Of a stretch of DNA of 64,000 nt, positions 39,138 to 47,991 are shown piece after piece. Positions within the stretch are counted from its first letter, which is position 1; every line of letters starts with the position of its first letter. Below the pieces are notes generated by a model. The model was given only the letters and a program-made list of their open reading frames with translations. It was not told the origin of the DNA and ran no database searches. The position numbers and the translations under genes are program-made. The stretch is from Achromobacter marplatensis. Its GTDB lineage: Bacteria > Pseudomonadota > Gammaproteobacteria > Burkholderiales > Burkholderiaceae_B. The DNA lies in the NCBI RefSeq assembly GCF_002209535.1, contig NZ_NJIG01000007.1:372001-436000 (forward strand), given 5' to 3'.

Positions 39138-40724
39138 TTACTTCTTCAGGGTTGCAAACTGCGCAAGCGTGACCTGGTCGGGGCGGCCCTGATAACGGAT
39201 GTCGCCCTTCATGGCCCAGACCGACAGCTCGAAGTGCACCGGCAGCATGGCGTAATCGTCCATGGCGATATTGCTGGCCTTCGCCAGCAGGTCGGCGCGC
39301 TTGGCATCGTCCATCGTGGACGAGGCTTCCTTCACCAGTTCATCCATCTTCGGGTTGGAATAGCGGCTGCGGTTGGTGGTACCCAGGCCAGCTTCCGGAT
39401 TGCGCGTCACCAGCAGGGAAGTCAGCGCGTTCGACATCTCGCCGCTGGTCACCGACCAGCCGGCCAGATAGGCCGAGAACGCGTAGCTGTCGCGGTTCTT
39501 GAAGAACACCGGGGGCGCCATTGCGTCCACGCTGGTCTTCACGCCAATGCGGGTCCACATCGATGCGATGGCCTGCGCCACTTTCGAATCGTTCACGTAG
39601 CGGCCCGAAGGGGAACCCAGCGTGATCGAAAACCCGTTGGGATAGCCCGCCTCCTTCAGCAAAGCCTTGGCCTTCTCAACATCCGCCTTCGGCGCCTTGG
39701 AATGTTCCTTGCTGGAGCCAACCATGGGGTAGGGCAGCAGGTTGCCGGCCGGCAGCGCCACCCCGCCCATCACGCGTTCGACCAGCGCGTCGCGGTTGAT
39801 GGCCAGCGACAGCGCTTCACGCACCCGCTTGTCCTTCATCGGGTTCTTGTCCGTGCCCTGGATGCCGGGCGAAGGTTCCGCATACTGGTCCAGCGCCACG
39901 TACACGACGCGCACCGACGGCGTTTCCTCGACGTACAGCTTCTTGTCGCCCTTGAGCTTGGGCAGGTCGTCGGTGGGGGGATCTTCGATCATGTCTACGT
40001 CGCCGGCCAATAGTGCAGCCACGCGCGCGGCGGCATTGCTGATCGGGCGATAGACCACGCGGTCCCACTCGGGCTTCTTGCCCCAGTAATTGTCATTGCG
40101 CGCCAGCACGAATTCCGCGCCGCGCTTCCACGACACGAACTTGTACGGGCCGGTTCCCACCAACCCATCGCCGCTGTTCAGTTCAGTGGTGGTCTTGCCT
40201 TCCGCCGCGGGGCCGGAGGCGGCCTTCTTCGACATGATGGGCAACTGCGCCAGGTTTACCAGCAGGTTCGGCGCGACTTCCTTGGTGGTGATGCGCACGG
40301 TCATCGGGTCGACCGCTTCCGTCTTCGCTACTGAACCCAGATACAACGTGAACGGCGACGGGCTGTTCGGCACCTTGGGCACGCGGTCATAGGTGAACAC
40401 AACGTCTTCGGCGGTGAACGGCGTGCCATCCGAGAACTTCACGCCAGGACGCAGCTTGAACGTCCAGACCTTGCCGTCCACGGTCCACGATTCCGCCAGC
40501 CCGGGCTGCGGCTTCAGTTGCGCGTCGGTGGCGACCAGCGTATCGAATATGGTTTGGGAGATCTGCGTATTCGGCGTCAGCGCGTGATACTGCGGATCCA
40601 TCGATGAGGGCTCGGTCTTCAGGGCGATCACCAGATCGCGAGCCATTGCGGAACTGAATGTGCCAAAGGCCAACATCACCGCGGCTGAGCCGCAGGCCAA
40701 GACACGCGAAAACCGAGATGCCAT
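39138..40724 (-). CDS. dppA: peptide ABC transporter substrate-binding protein, DppA/OppA-like
   Basis: The protein has 528 residues, with a signal peptide ending near SSAMARD (about residue 28), so it is periplasmic. It belongs to the family-5 solute-binding proteins: LVIALKTEPSSMDPQYHAL at the mature start and GVKFSDGTPFTAEDVVFTYDR are diagnostic. It is the first gene of the importer operon, divergent from mnmE with 116 bp between starts. The ligand cannot be told from sequence. Confidence 0.92.
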   Translation of the reverse strand: MASRFSRVLACGSAAVMLAFGTFSSAMARDLVIALKTEPSSMDPQYHALTPNTQISQTIFDTLVATDAQLKPQPGLAESWTVDGKVWTFKLRPGVKFSDGTPFTAEDVVFTYDRVPKVPNSPSPFTLYLGSVAKTEAVDPMTVRITTKEVAPNLLVNLAQLPIMSKKAASGPAAEGKTTTELNSGDGLVGTGPYKFVSWKRGAEFVLARNDNYWGKKPEWDRVVYRPISNAAARVAALLAGDVDMIEDPPTDDLPKLKGDKKLYVEETPSVRVVYVALDQYAEPSPGIQGTDKNPMKDKRVREALSLAINRDALVERVMGGVALPAGNLLPYPMVGSSKEHSKAPKADVEKAKALLKEAGYPNGFSITLGSPSGRYVNDSKVAQAIASMWTRIGVKTSVDAMAPPVFFKNRDSYAFSAYLAGWSVTSGEMSNALTSLLVTRNPEAGLGTTNRSRYSNPKMDELVKEASSTMDDAKRADLLAKASNIAMDDYAMLPVHFELSVWAMKGDIRYQGRPDQVTLAQFATLKK

Positions 40725-40840
40725 CGTGATCTCCCAGAGTTGTTTCGGGTTTTGAACCTCTGGGGCACATTAACCAGCAAACAAGGAGCCGCGCAACAGT
40801 TATATTCCCCTATTGTTCTCGCATCTCCCCCCGTTCAGAT

Positions 40841-42193
40841 ATGTCCGCTTACTCCCCCATTACCGCCATTGCCACCGCCCCCGGACGAGGCGGCATCGGC
40901 GTCGTGCGCGTTTCTGGTGCGGACCTGTCCGAATTGGTGCGCCGCCTGTTCCAGCGCGAACTCACGCCACGCCACGCGCACTACCTGCCGTTCAAATCGG
41001 TGGACGGCGAACTGCTGGACGAAGGCATCGCGATCTACTTCCGCGCCCCCCATTCCTATACCGGCGAAGACGTGCTGGAATTGCAAGGCCACGGCGGCCC
41101 GGCCGTGTTGCGCCGCGTGCTCGATAGCTGCCTTGCCGCCGGCCGCGACCTGGGCTTGCGCCTGGCCGAACCCGGCGAATTCACACGCCGCGCCTTCCTG
41201 AATGACCGGATGGACCTGGCCCAGGCCGAAGCCGTCGCGGACCTGATCGAAGCCTCGTCGGTGGCTGCCGCGCGCGGCGCTGTCGCCTCGTTGTCGGGCG
41301 AATTTTCGGCGCGCGTGAACGACCTGTCCGACCGCATCATCCATCTGCGGATGCTGGTCGAAGCGACGCTGGATTTCCCCGAAGAAGAAATCGACTTCCT
41401 TGAGAAATACCAGGCCCGGCCGACGCTGGATGCGCTGACGGCGGACCTGTCCAACCTGATCGCGCAAGCGCGCCAGGGCGTCATCCTGCGCGAGGGCCTG
41501 CACGTGGTGCTGGCCGGCCAGCCCAACGTCGGAAAATCCAGCCTGCTCAACGCGCTGGCGGGCGACGATATCGCCATCGTCACGCCGATTGCGGGCACGA
41601 CACGCGACAAAGTGGTGCAGGAAATCCATATCGACGGCGTACCGCTGCATATTGTGGACACGGCCGGCCTTCGGGAAACCGAAGACACCGTCGAAAGCAT
41701 CGGCATTGCCCGCACCTGGCAAGAAATCGAACGCGCCGACGTCATCCTGCACTTGCAGGACGCCACCCAACCGGGCGACGAACTGGACGCGCAGATCACC
41801 GCGCGCCTGCCGCCGCGCACGCCGGTGCTGAAAGTGTTCAACAAGGTGGACCTGTTATCCACAGCTTTCACGCCGGCGCCGGGCGAACTGGGTATTTCCG
41901 CCAAGCGCGGCGCAGGCCTGGACGCGCTGCGCGCTGAACTGCTGAACATCGCGGGCTGGAACCCGGGCGCCGAATCGCCCTGGCTGGCGCGCGAACGCCA
42001 CCTGCATGCCCTGCAGGACGCGGCCGAACATCTGGCACTTGCGGGCGAACACGCCGGCCAGGACGACCGGGTGCTGGACCTGTTCGCGGAAGAGCTTCGG
42101 CTGGCGCATGACAGCCTGTCCAGCATCACCGGAAAGTTCACCAGCGACGATCTGCTGGGCGAAATTTTTTCCAGCTTCTGCATCGGAAAATAA
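40841..42193 (+). CDS. mnmE: tRNA uridine-5-carboxymethylaminomethyl(34) synthesis GTPase MnmE
   Basis: The protein has 450 residues. The N-terminal tetrahydrofolate-binding domain opens with [20 protein letters not shown]. The G domain shows GQPNVGKSS (about 226-234), [10 protein letters not shown] and NKVDL, and the C-terminal CIGK carries the catalytic Cys. With MnmG it modifies the wobble uridine of several tRNAs. It is separated here from mnmG by about 13 kb. A DnaA box in codons TTA TCC ACA follows NKVDL. Confidence 0.97.
   Translation: MSAYSPITAIATAPGRGGIGVVRVSGADLSELVRRLFQRELTPRHAHYLPFKSVDGELLDEGIAIYFRAPHSYTGEDVLELQGHGGPAVLRRVLDSCLAAGRDLGLRLAEPGEFTRRAFLNDRMDLAQAEAVADLIEASSVAAARGAVASLSGEFSARVNDLSDRIIHLRMLVEATLDFPEEEIDFLEKYQARPTLDALTADLSNLIAQARQGVILREGLHVVLAGQPNVGKSSLLNALAGDDIAIVTPIAGTTRDKVVQEIHIDGVPLHIVDTAGLRETEDTVESIGIARTWQEIERADVILHLQDATQPGDELDAQITARLPPRTPVLKVFNKVDLLSTAFTPAPGELGISAKRGAGLDALRAELLNIAGWNPGAESPWLARERHLHALQDAAEHLALAGEHAGQDDRVLDLFAEELRLAHDSLSSITGKFTSDDLLGEIFSSFCIGK
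41855..41863 (+). promoter_or_regulatory. perfect DnaA box inside mnmE
   Basis: TTATCCACA in frame as TTA-TCC-ACA (LST). TTA is a rare Leu codon in this GC-rich gene, so the 9-mer looks kept for itself. Confidence 0.5.
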
Positions 42194-42197
42194 GGTG

Positions 42198-42231
42198 ATA
42201 CGGCCCGCCACGCCCGACGACGTGGCCGTAT
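42198..42231 (+). terminator. possible terminator after mnmE
   Basis: ATACGG/CCGTAT and CCACG/CGTGG form a stem with a 4-base bulge, starting 5 bp past the mnmE stop. Only TTT follows, so termination is uncertain. Confidence 0.4.
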
Positions 42232-42303
42232 TTAACGGATCGTAGCAGATGCCTGTAGGCCGTACATCGCGTGCATAATCGCAACCTGATTAAATACGAG
42301 CCT

Positions 42304-43680
42304 TTACTCGCTTTTGTTTTTATCGCCTTCGGATACGACTTGCTGCGCGCGGCGGTTGTTCGCCAGTGATTTCGCATACACCGATTCCGGTCGTATTCGA
42401 TGCGCGATCACGTAGCCGGTGATGCACGCGAGCATCAGCGGCAGCATCACTTCATAGCTCAGCGTCATCTCGAAAATCATCAGGATCGACATCAGCGGCG
42501 CATAGGTCGTGGCCGCCAACAGCGCCCCCATTCCCACGACGGCATAGCTGGAAATCGCCGACACGTCGCCCGCCGGCAGCACGGCCTGCAGCCCGCTTGC
42601 GTAAAGCGCGCCCAGTGCCGCCCCCACAAACAGCGTCGGCGTGAACACGCCGCCCACCGCCCCCGACCCGACGCTTGCGCCCGTGGCCAGGATCTTCATC
42701 AGCAGGATGGCGGCCACCGCCTGCCATGCCCACGGGTTGTGCAGCAAGCTGTTGACGACGCTATAGCCGTTGCCCCAGACCTCGGGGTTCAGCACCGACA
42801 GCGCACCGACGACCAATCCCCCCAGCGCCATGCGGATCCAAAGGGGGAGGGGCAGCCGGGAAAAGGCAGCGCGCGACACATCCAGGAAACGCAGGAATTG
42901 CGGCGCGACCAGGCCGGCGGCCACGCCCAGCCCCAGGTAGTTCACGACTTCCCAACCGGACACGAATTCGAAGTGCGGCATATGGAACACCGCGTCGTAG
43001 TGCAGGATCTGGCGCGTGACGATGTTGGCCACCACCGATGACACCACCAGCGGCACCAGCGTGGCCGACGAAATCACGCCAAAGACGATTTCCGAGATGA
43101 ACAGCGCGCCCGCGATCGGCGCGTTATAGGCGGATGTGATGCCCGCCGTGGCCCCGCAGGCCACCAATAGCCGCAAATGGCGGGGCGGCAACAGCAGGAA
43201 TCGCCCGGTCAGCGAGGAAAACATGGCCGCCAACTGCACCATCGGGCCTTCCCGGCCAATGGAGGCGCCCGAGCTGATGGAAAAAATGGACGACAGGCTG
43301 CGCGCAAGCGTCTGGCGCAGGCCGATGACGCCCCGGCCGACCGATATCGCTTCCATATAGTCTGCCGCGCCCCGTTTCGGCAGCCATCTTGCAGCCATTT
43401 GCAGCACAACGCCGGCTATCGCACCGCCAACAGCGGGCATCAGCAAACGCTGCCAGGGGTCCAGGCCACGGGCCAACGACACCATGCCGTGGGGAACGTC
43501 TTCCCCGGCCAGCAACATTTGTGTCCATCCCAGCAGTTCCCGGAACACCACCGTCGCCAGCGCGCCGAACAGTCCCATCAGTGCCGCCGCGCACAAGGTT
43601 GCGGGCAGGTTGTCGGCCAACAAACGGCTTCTCAAGCCCTTCGCCCAGCCCAATTTCCTGATTCTGATTTCTGTAGCCAT
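42304..43680 (-). CDS. ClC-type chloride transporter/channel
   Basis: The protein has 458 residues and about ten or more membrane segments. The central GASIGREGPMVQ carries the gating glutamate (Glu-144, equal to E148 of E. coli ClC). At the position of the intracellular proton glutamate (E203) the sequence is FISEIVFG, with Ile-198 in place of the second Glu. The GSGIP chloride-site motif is replaced by a GAADYMEA-type stretch. Chloride/proton exchange may therefore be altered. It is convergent with mnmE. Confidence 0.88.
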   Translation of the reverse strand: MATEIRIRKLGWAKGLRSRLLADNLPATLCAAALMGLFGALATVVFRELLGWTQMLLAGEDVPHGMVSLARGLDPWQRLLMPAVGGAIAGVVLQMAARWLPKRGAADYMEAISVGRGVIGLRQTLARSLSSIFSISSGASIGREGPMVQLAAMFSSLTGRFLLLPPRHLRLLVACGATAGITSAYNAPIAGALFISEIVFGVISSATLVPLVVSSVVANIVTRQILHYDAVFHMPHFEFVSGWEVVNYLGLGVAAGLVAPQFLRFLDVSRAAFSRLPLPLWIRMALGGLVVGALSVLNPEVWGNGYSVVNSLLHNPWAWQAVAAILLMKILATGASVGSGAVGGVFTPTLFVGAALGALYASGLQAVLPAGDVSAISSYAVVGMGALLAATTYAPLMSILMIFEMTLSYEVMLPLMLACITGYVIAHRIRPESVYAKSLANNRRAQQVVSEGDKNKSE

Positions 43681-43882
43681 GGCCGGATTCTACGGCGGAA
43701 GTTGCTCACTTTTTGTTCAGTCCCCTGTCAAGAAAGCCCGGTGACGGCCCCTCGAATCCCTGGTTTCGCGAACGCCTCAGAGGGCGTTTTTGGGCCTCTG
43801 CAAGGGCAAAAAACCGGGTAGGCAACAGGCGTTTTTTCGGGGTAAAAGTGCCGCTTTCCCACCCCGTTTCCAGAAATCGCCC

Positions 43883-43891
43883 TGTGGATAA
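43883..43891 (-). promoter_or_regulatory. perfect DnaA box upstream of tctD
   Basis: TGTGGATAA, about 200 bp upstream of the ClC gene start and 280 bp before tctD. It is in opposite orientation to the box at 44064. Confidence 0.6.
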
Positions 43892-44063
43892 CTCCTAAGT
43901 AGCCAGGTTGTGCACATTGTGTGGAGGCAAGTTGAACAAGCGGGGGTTTTTGGGGGTGGCCGAAATGTTGTCCAACTTCAACTTTTTTCCCACACAGAGT
44001 TCTTGCACAGGCAAAAACGGCTGCAAGCTGATGAAAAGAATGAGGTTTTCAAGGTTAAGGTAG

Positions 44064-44072
44064 TTATCCACA
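44064..44072 (+). promoter_or_regulatory. perfect DnaA box upstream of tctD
   Basis: TTATCCACA sits at the left edge of the AT-rich stretch before tctD, 98 bp from its start. Confidence 0.6.
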
Positions 44073-44169
44073 GGCCTTATTAATCATTAGTCTTTATATA
44101 AAGAGAAATAAAGGAAAAGCCAAACATGCTTTCCCATTCCGTCCAGCCACTCCCCCCCGGACTCCGTCC

Positions 44170-44847
44170 ATGCGCATCCTCCTGATAGAAGACGAAGCCG
44201 AACTTGCCCGTTGGCTTTCCAGAAGCCTGGCCAGACATGCGGGCTTTGTCGTTGAATGGGCTGACGACGGACTTGTCGCCGAAAGAAGGTTGGCAATCGA
44301 AGAATTCGATGCGGTCATCCTCGATTTGGGACTTCCCGGCATGGATGGCCACACTTTGCTGGCGAAGATTCGCGCGCGAGACGACCGTACGCCGGTCCTG
44401 GTCTTGACCGCGCGCGATTCACTAGCCGAAAGAATCGGAACACTTCACCAGGGAGCGGACGATTTCCTGCCGAAACCGTTTGTTGTGGAAGAGTTGGAAG
44501 CGCGTTTGATCGCACTGATTCGGCGTAGCCGTGGACGCGAACATCCGCGTTTGGCTCTGGGAAACCTGGTTTTCGAGTCTGCAGCGCAAAAATTCACGGT
44601 CTCGGGACAGACTTTGCAGTTATCCCCACGTGAACACGCGGTACTTCGGGTGTTGATCCAGAAAAGTGGCGAACCCATCAACAAGCAGCAGATCCTTGAC
44701 CGCATCCTGACCGACGATGCGGACATCAACCTGGAAGCCATCGAGGTCCTGGTTCACCGTTTGCGCAAAAAATTGGCGGAAACCGGTGTGCAGATCGTGA
44801 CCATGCGAGGCATGGGCTACTGCCTGGAGAACCTTGTTGACAACTAG
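44170..44847 (+). CDS. tctD: response regulator, OmpR/PhoB family (TctD-like)
   Basis: The protein has 225 residues. The receiver domain has the acidic pocket EDE at 7-9, phospho-acceptor Asp-52 in LDLGLPGMDG, and the conserved Lys in FLPKPF. The C-terminal winged helix (LQLSPREHAVLRVL to RLRKKLAE) binds DNA. It overlaps the kinase gene by 14 bp. Location before tctCBA suggests control of tricarboxylate uptake. Confidence 0.93.
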   Translation: MRILLIEDEAELARWLSRSLARHAGFVVEWADDGLVAERRLAIEEFDAVILDLGLPGMDGHTLLAKIRARDDRTPVLVLTARDSLAERIGTLHQGADDFLPKPFVVEELEARLIALIRRSRGREHPRLALGNLVFESAAQKFTVSGQTLQLSPREHAVLRVLIQKSGEPINKQQILDRILTDDADINLEAIEVLVHRLRKKLAETGVQIVTMRGMGYCLENLVDN

Positions 44848-46321
44848 AAGTCCAAAAAAAATCGCTTTTTTCACCGCAAAAAAACGTAATCGGACGCTGA
44901 AAACGCAGTTGCTCTGGTGGCTGATCCCCACCCTGGTATTCGTGATGATGGCTGCGCTGTGGCTGTCGAACCACCAGCTGCGCAACCAGGTCGACATTGC
45001 GTACGACCGCTCGCTCTCCGGCGCGCTTCGCGCGATCGACCACAACATATCCACAGCCAGCGGTGGATTAGCCATGGAACAGCCCTACCTGATGCTGGAA
45101 TTTTTCGAGCTGACGGCCAATGGCAGTGTGTTCTACCGAGTGGCCACCGAGGACGGGCTGGCGGAAATCGGGCATCCGGAGCTGCCCATGCCGGACCAAC
45201 CGCTTGTGTCTGGCGAACCGCGCTTTTTCTACGCAACCTATCAAGGGGCGCCCGTCAGGGTTGCGGCGCTGGCGCGCCCGATGGATCCCCCGCTGTACGC
45301 GAATAAAGGGGGACGCGTTATCGTGCAGGTCGCCGAGGGCCTGGAAAGCCGGCAGGCCTTCCTGCACAAGGTGCTGGTGCGCTCGGTAGAGCGCGACCTG
45401 GCGGTGATCCTCATCAGCGTGCTGGTGATCATCCTGGGAGTTTTCATGGCCCTGCGCCCCCTTGTCCGGCTGCGCCAAGAGGTGGAAGGGCGTTCTGGAG
45501 ACGATTTAAGCCCCGTCAGCGCGTCGGAGATGCCAGGTGAGGTCCTGCCCCTGGTTGCGGCAGTAAACCTCCACATGGCCCGTTTTGCGGCTCAGGCGAG
45601 GGTGCAGAGCCAGTTCCTGGACGACGCCTCCCATCAATTGCGCACCCCGTTGTCGGTTTTGCGGACCCAGACGGCCTATGCCTTGCGCGAAACAGACCCC
45701 CAGGAGGTCCGTACAGCCCTTCTGGCGATGCAAGAGGGGTTGGACAGGGCTGTGCGCACCACCAATCAGATGCTCGCTCTGGCGCGCGCTAAGGACGCTT
45801 CCCTGGCCGAAGGCGGGTTTACCGCCGAAATGGTCGACCTGGTGGACCTGGCCGACGGGGTGATCCGGGGCTTGTTGCCCACCGCCCGTGCCCGCCAGCT
45901 GGACATCGGCTTGGAGGCGGCGGTTCGCCCGGTCCTGGTCAGCGGCACCGAGTGGTTGCTGCGCGAAGCCGCCACCAACCTGGTCGACAACGCCATCCGC
46001 TACGCCTCGCCGGCGGGCGAGGTCACGGTGACCGTGCAGGCAGGCGACGGCCTGGCCCGCCTGATCGTTGAAGACGACGGTCCCGGCATGTCGGCCGAGG
46101 ACATCGCCCGGGCCTGCGTCCGCTTTCGGCGAGGCGCGGCAGGCAAGAACAAGCCCGGCGCAGGCCTGGGGCTGGCCATCGTGGGCACCATCGCCGATAT
46201 CCTGGGGGCCAGGCTGGTCCTGGAGAACCGCGCCCCCTTGCCCGGGCTGCGGGCGGCGTTGGTGTTTTCCCTTGAACCCATGCCGGATGCTGCGCCGCAT
46301 CACGAAAACGGCCGATTTTGA
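44834..46321 (+). CDS. tctE: sensor histidine kinase (TctE-like)
   Basis: The protein has 495 residues if started at TTG 44834, which follows GGAGA. The next codon is also TTG, and no ATG exists before the first membrane helix, so a non-ATG start is needed. Two membrane helices (about 28-50 and 195-215) flank a periplasmic sensor domain. The H-box is DASHQLRTPL (His-267), with N-box EAATNLVDNAIRYA and G boxes DDGPGM and GAGLGL. It phosphorylates TctD in response to external tricarboxylates by analogy. Confidence 0.92.
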   Translation: MLTTRSPKKIAFFTAKKRNRTLKTQLLWWLIPTLVFVMMAALWLSNHQLRNQVDIAYDRSLSGALRAIDHNISTASGGLAMEQPYLMLEFFELTANGSVFYRVATEDGLAEIGHPELPMPDQPLVSGEPRFFYATYQGAPVRVAALARPMDPPLYANKGGRVIVQVAEGLESRQAFLHKVLVRSVERDLAVILISVLVIILGVFMALRPLVRLRQEVEGRSGDDLSPVSASEMPGEVLPLVAAVNLHMARFAAQARVQSQFLDDASHQLRTPLSVLRTQTAYALRETDPQEVRTALLAMQEGLDRAVRTTNQMLALARAKDASLAEGGFTAEMVDLVDLADGVIRGLLPTARARQLDIGLEAAVRPVLVSGTEWLLREAATNLVDNAIRYASPAGEVTVTVQAGDGLARLIVEDDGPGMSAEDIARACVRFRRGAAGKNKPGAGLGLAIVGTIADILGARLVLENRAPLPGLRAALVFSLEPMPDAAPHHENGRF

Positions 46322-46436
46322 AAGGTGTTGGAAAGCTTCGGTTTTGTACGGTAGCGTCCGCTGGGCCCGATCAGGCGTCACCACGCCGCGCGGCGACCCA
46401 GCCAGACCAAGACCTATAAAACTCGGAGACGCAAGA

Positions 46437-47435
46437 ATGCAGACCAGCCTGAAGCTGCGCATGGCCGCCTTGGCGGCGCTTGGCGCGATTACCCTTTCCC
46501 TGGGCGCCGCCCACGCGGCCGACGAGCCGCGCCGCCCGGAATGCATCGCGCCGGCCCAGCCCGGCGGCGGTTTCGACCTGACCTGCCGCCTGGCCACCGA
46601 GGGGCTCAAGCAAAGCGGGGCGCTCAAGAGCACCATGCGCATCGTCTACATGCCCGGCGGCATCGGCGCCGTGGCCTACAACAACATCGTCGCCCAGCAT
46701 CCCAACGAACCCGGCACCATCGTCGCGTTCTCGGGCGGGTCGCTCTTGAACCTGGCCCAGGGCAAGTTCGGCAAGTACAACGTCGACGACGTGCGCTGGC
46801 TGGCCGCCATCGGCACCGACTACGGCGTGGCCGTGGTGCGCAACGATTCCCCCTATACCGACCTGAAGAGCCTGATGGACGCCTTCAAGCAGGATCCGAC
46901 CAAGATCGTGCTGGGCGCCGGCGGCACCGTGGGCAGCCAGGACTGGATGAAGGCCGCGCTGACTGCCAAGGCCGCCGGCGTGGATTTCAAGAAGATGCGT
47001 TTCGTGGCGTTTGAAGGCGGCGGCGAAGCCGTCACCGCATTGCGCGGCGGCCATATCCAGGCCTACATGGGCGATGCGGCGGAAGCCTTCACCATGCTGG
47101 AAGGCGGCGCGCCCATTCGCGTGCTGGCCGTGTTCAACGATCAGCGCCTGCCGGGCAAGCTGGGCACCGTGCCCACCGCCAAGGAGCAGGGCTACGACAT
47201 CGTCTGGCCGATCATCCGCGGCTTCTATGTGGGCCCGAAGGTGTCCGACAACGACTACCTGTTCTGGGTCAAGGCGTTCAACACCGCCACCGCCTCGCCC
47301 GAGTTCGACAAGCTGCGCCAGCAACAGGGCCTGTTCCCGTTCAACAAGACGGGACCTGAACTGGATGCCTACGTGAAGAACCAGGTGAAGGTCTACGGCG
47401 AACTGGCCGATTCCTTCGGCCTGGTCAAGAAGTAA
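46437..47435 (+). CDS. tctC: tripartite tricarboxylate transporter substrate-binding protein TctC (Bug family)
   Basis: The protein has 332 residues from MQTSLKLRMA, preceded by CGGAGA. The signal peptide is cut near AHAADEP (about residue 25). The mature protein starts with RRPECIAPAQPGGGFDLTCR, close to citrate-binding TctC/BctC, with VNP-like loop YMPGGIGAVAYN. It is periplasmic and captures citrate or a related tricarboxylate for TctAB. It lies 115 bp after the TctDE system on the same strand. Confidence 0.94.
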   Translation: MQTSLKLRMAALAALGAITLSLGAAHAADEPRRPECIAPAQPGGGFDLTCRLATEGLKQSGALKSTMRIVYMPGGIGAVAYNNIVAQHPNEPGTIVAFSGGSLLNLAQGKFGKYNVDDVRWLAAIGTDYGVAVVRNDSPYTDLKSLMDAFKQDPTKIVLGAGGTVGSQDWMKAALTAKAAGVDFKKMRFVAFEGGGEAVTALRGGHIQAYMGDAAEAFTMLEGGAPIRVLAVFNDQRLPGKLGTVPTAKEQGYDIVWPIIRGFYVGPKVSDNDYLFWVKAFNTATASPEFDKLRQQQGLFPFNKTGPELDAYVKNQVKVYGELADSFGLVKK

Positions 47436-47477
47436 GCCGGCCGCAAGGCTTTCCTCCCGATCGCGCCCGCCCGGGCA

Positions 47478-47512
47478 CCCCTGCCGCCGGCTTGCGCCGA
47501 GCGGCGGCGGGG
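47478..47512 (+). promoter_or_regulatory. intercistronic hairpin between tctC and tctB
   Basis: CCCC-T-GCCGCCG pairs with CGGCGGC-GGGG around a 12-base loop, an 11-bp GC stem with one bulge. No T run follows. It may protect the 3' end of a tctC transcript. Confidence 0.55.
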
Positions 47513-47553
47513 ACGGTTGCGCCGCGCGGTCCCACCACAACGGAAGACGGATC

Positions 47554-47991
47554 ATGAATGATCGAATCCTGGGCGTAGGCGCGCTGGCGCTGGCCGCCTT
47601 CATGACGGCGGCGGGGTGGGGCATCGAAGCCCCCTTCGCCTACGAACCCGTGGGCCCGCGCGCCTTTCCCCTGCTGCTGGCCGGCATCATCGGCCTGTGC
47701 GGCCTGTGGCTGGTCTACAAGGGCGGCCATGCGGTCGAAGCCAACCCGCCGGGCGCCAACGGTCGCATCGCGCTGATGATGGCGTTTACCGTGGCCTACG
47801 CCTTCCTGTTCCAGTGGCTGGGTTTCGTGATCGCGACATCGTTGATGACGGTGTTCGTCGGCCGCCTGTTCGGCGGCGGCTGGGTGAAGTGCGCCATCGG
47901 CGGCGTCGTCATGAGCCTTTTCTTTTTCGTGCTGTTCGACAAGGTGCTGGACGTGGTCCTGCCGGGCGGACTGTTGGAGGTCCTGATATGA
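47554..47991 (+). CDS. tctB: tripartite tricarboxylate transporter small membrane subunit TctB
   Basis: The protein has 145 residues with four hydrophobic segments, and the conserved motif GPRAFPLLLAGIIGL after the first helix. It is the small inner-membrane partner of TctA. GGAAGACGG lies before the ATG. It overlaps tctA by ATGA. Confidence 0.93.
   Translation: MNDRILGVGALALAAFMTAAGWGIEAPFAYEPVGPRAFPLLLAGIIGLCGLWLVYKGGHAVEANPPGANGRIALMMAFTVAYAFLFQWLGFVIATSLMTVFVGRLFGGGWVKCAIGGVVMSLFFFVLFDKVLDVVLPGGLLEVLI

Larger units (their letters stand above)
43681..44169. other. intergenic region upstream of tctD with two DnaA boxes and an AT-rich end
   Basis: These 489 bp hold no credible gene. They contain perfect DnaA boxes at 43883 and 44064, a near-consensus TTGTGCACA at 43908, and an AT-rich stretch (44073-44125) next to the second box. 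The region carries the promoters of the ClC gene and tctD. It could act as a DnaA-binding or titration site, or be a secondary origin-like region. Confidence 0.5.

Noticed and set aside
43713..43898. 61-codon open frame between the ClC gene and tctD
   Set aside because: It has no ribosome site or family resemblance and contains a DnaA box; it is treated as intergenic.
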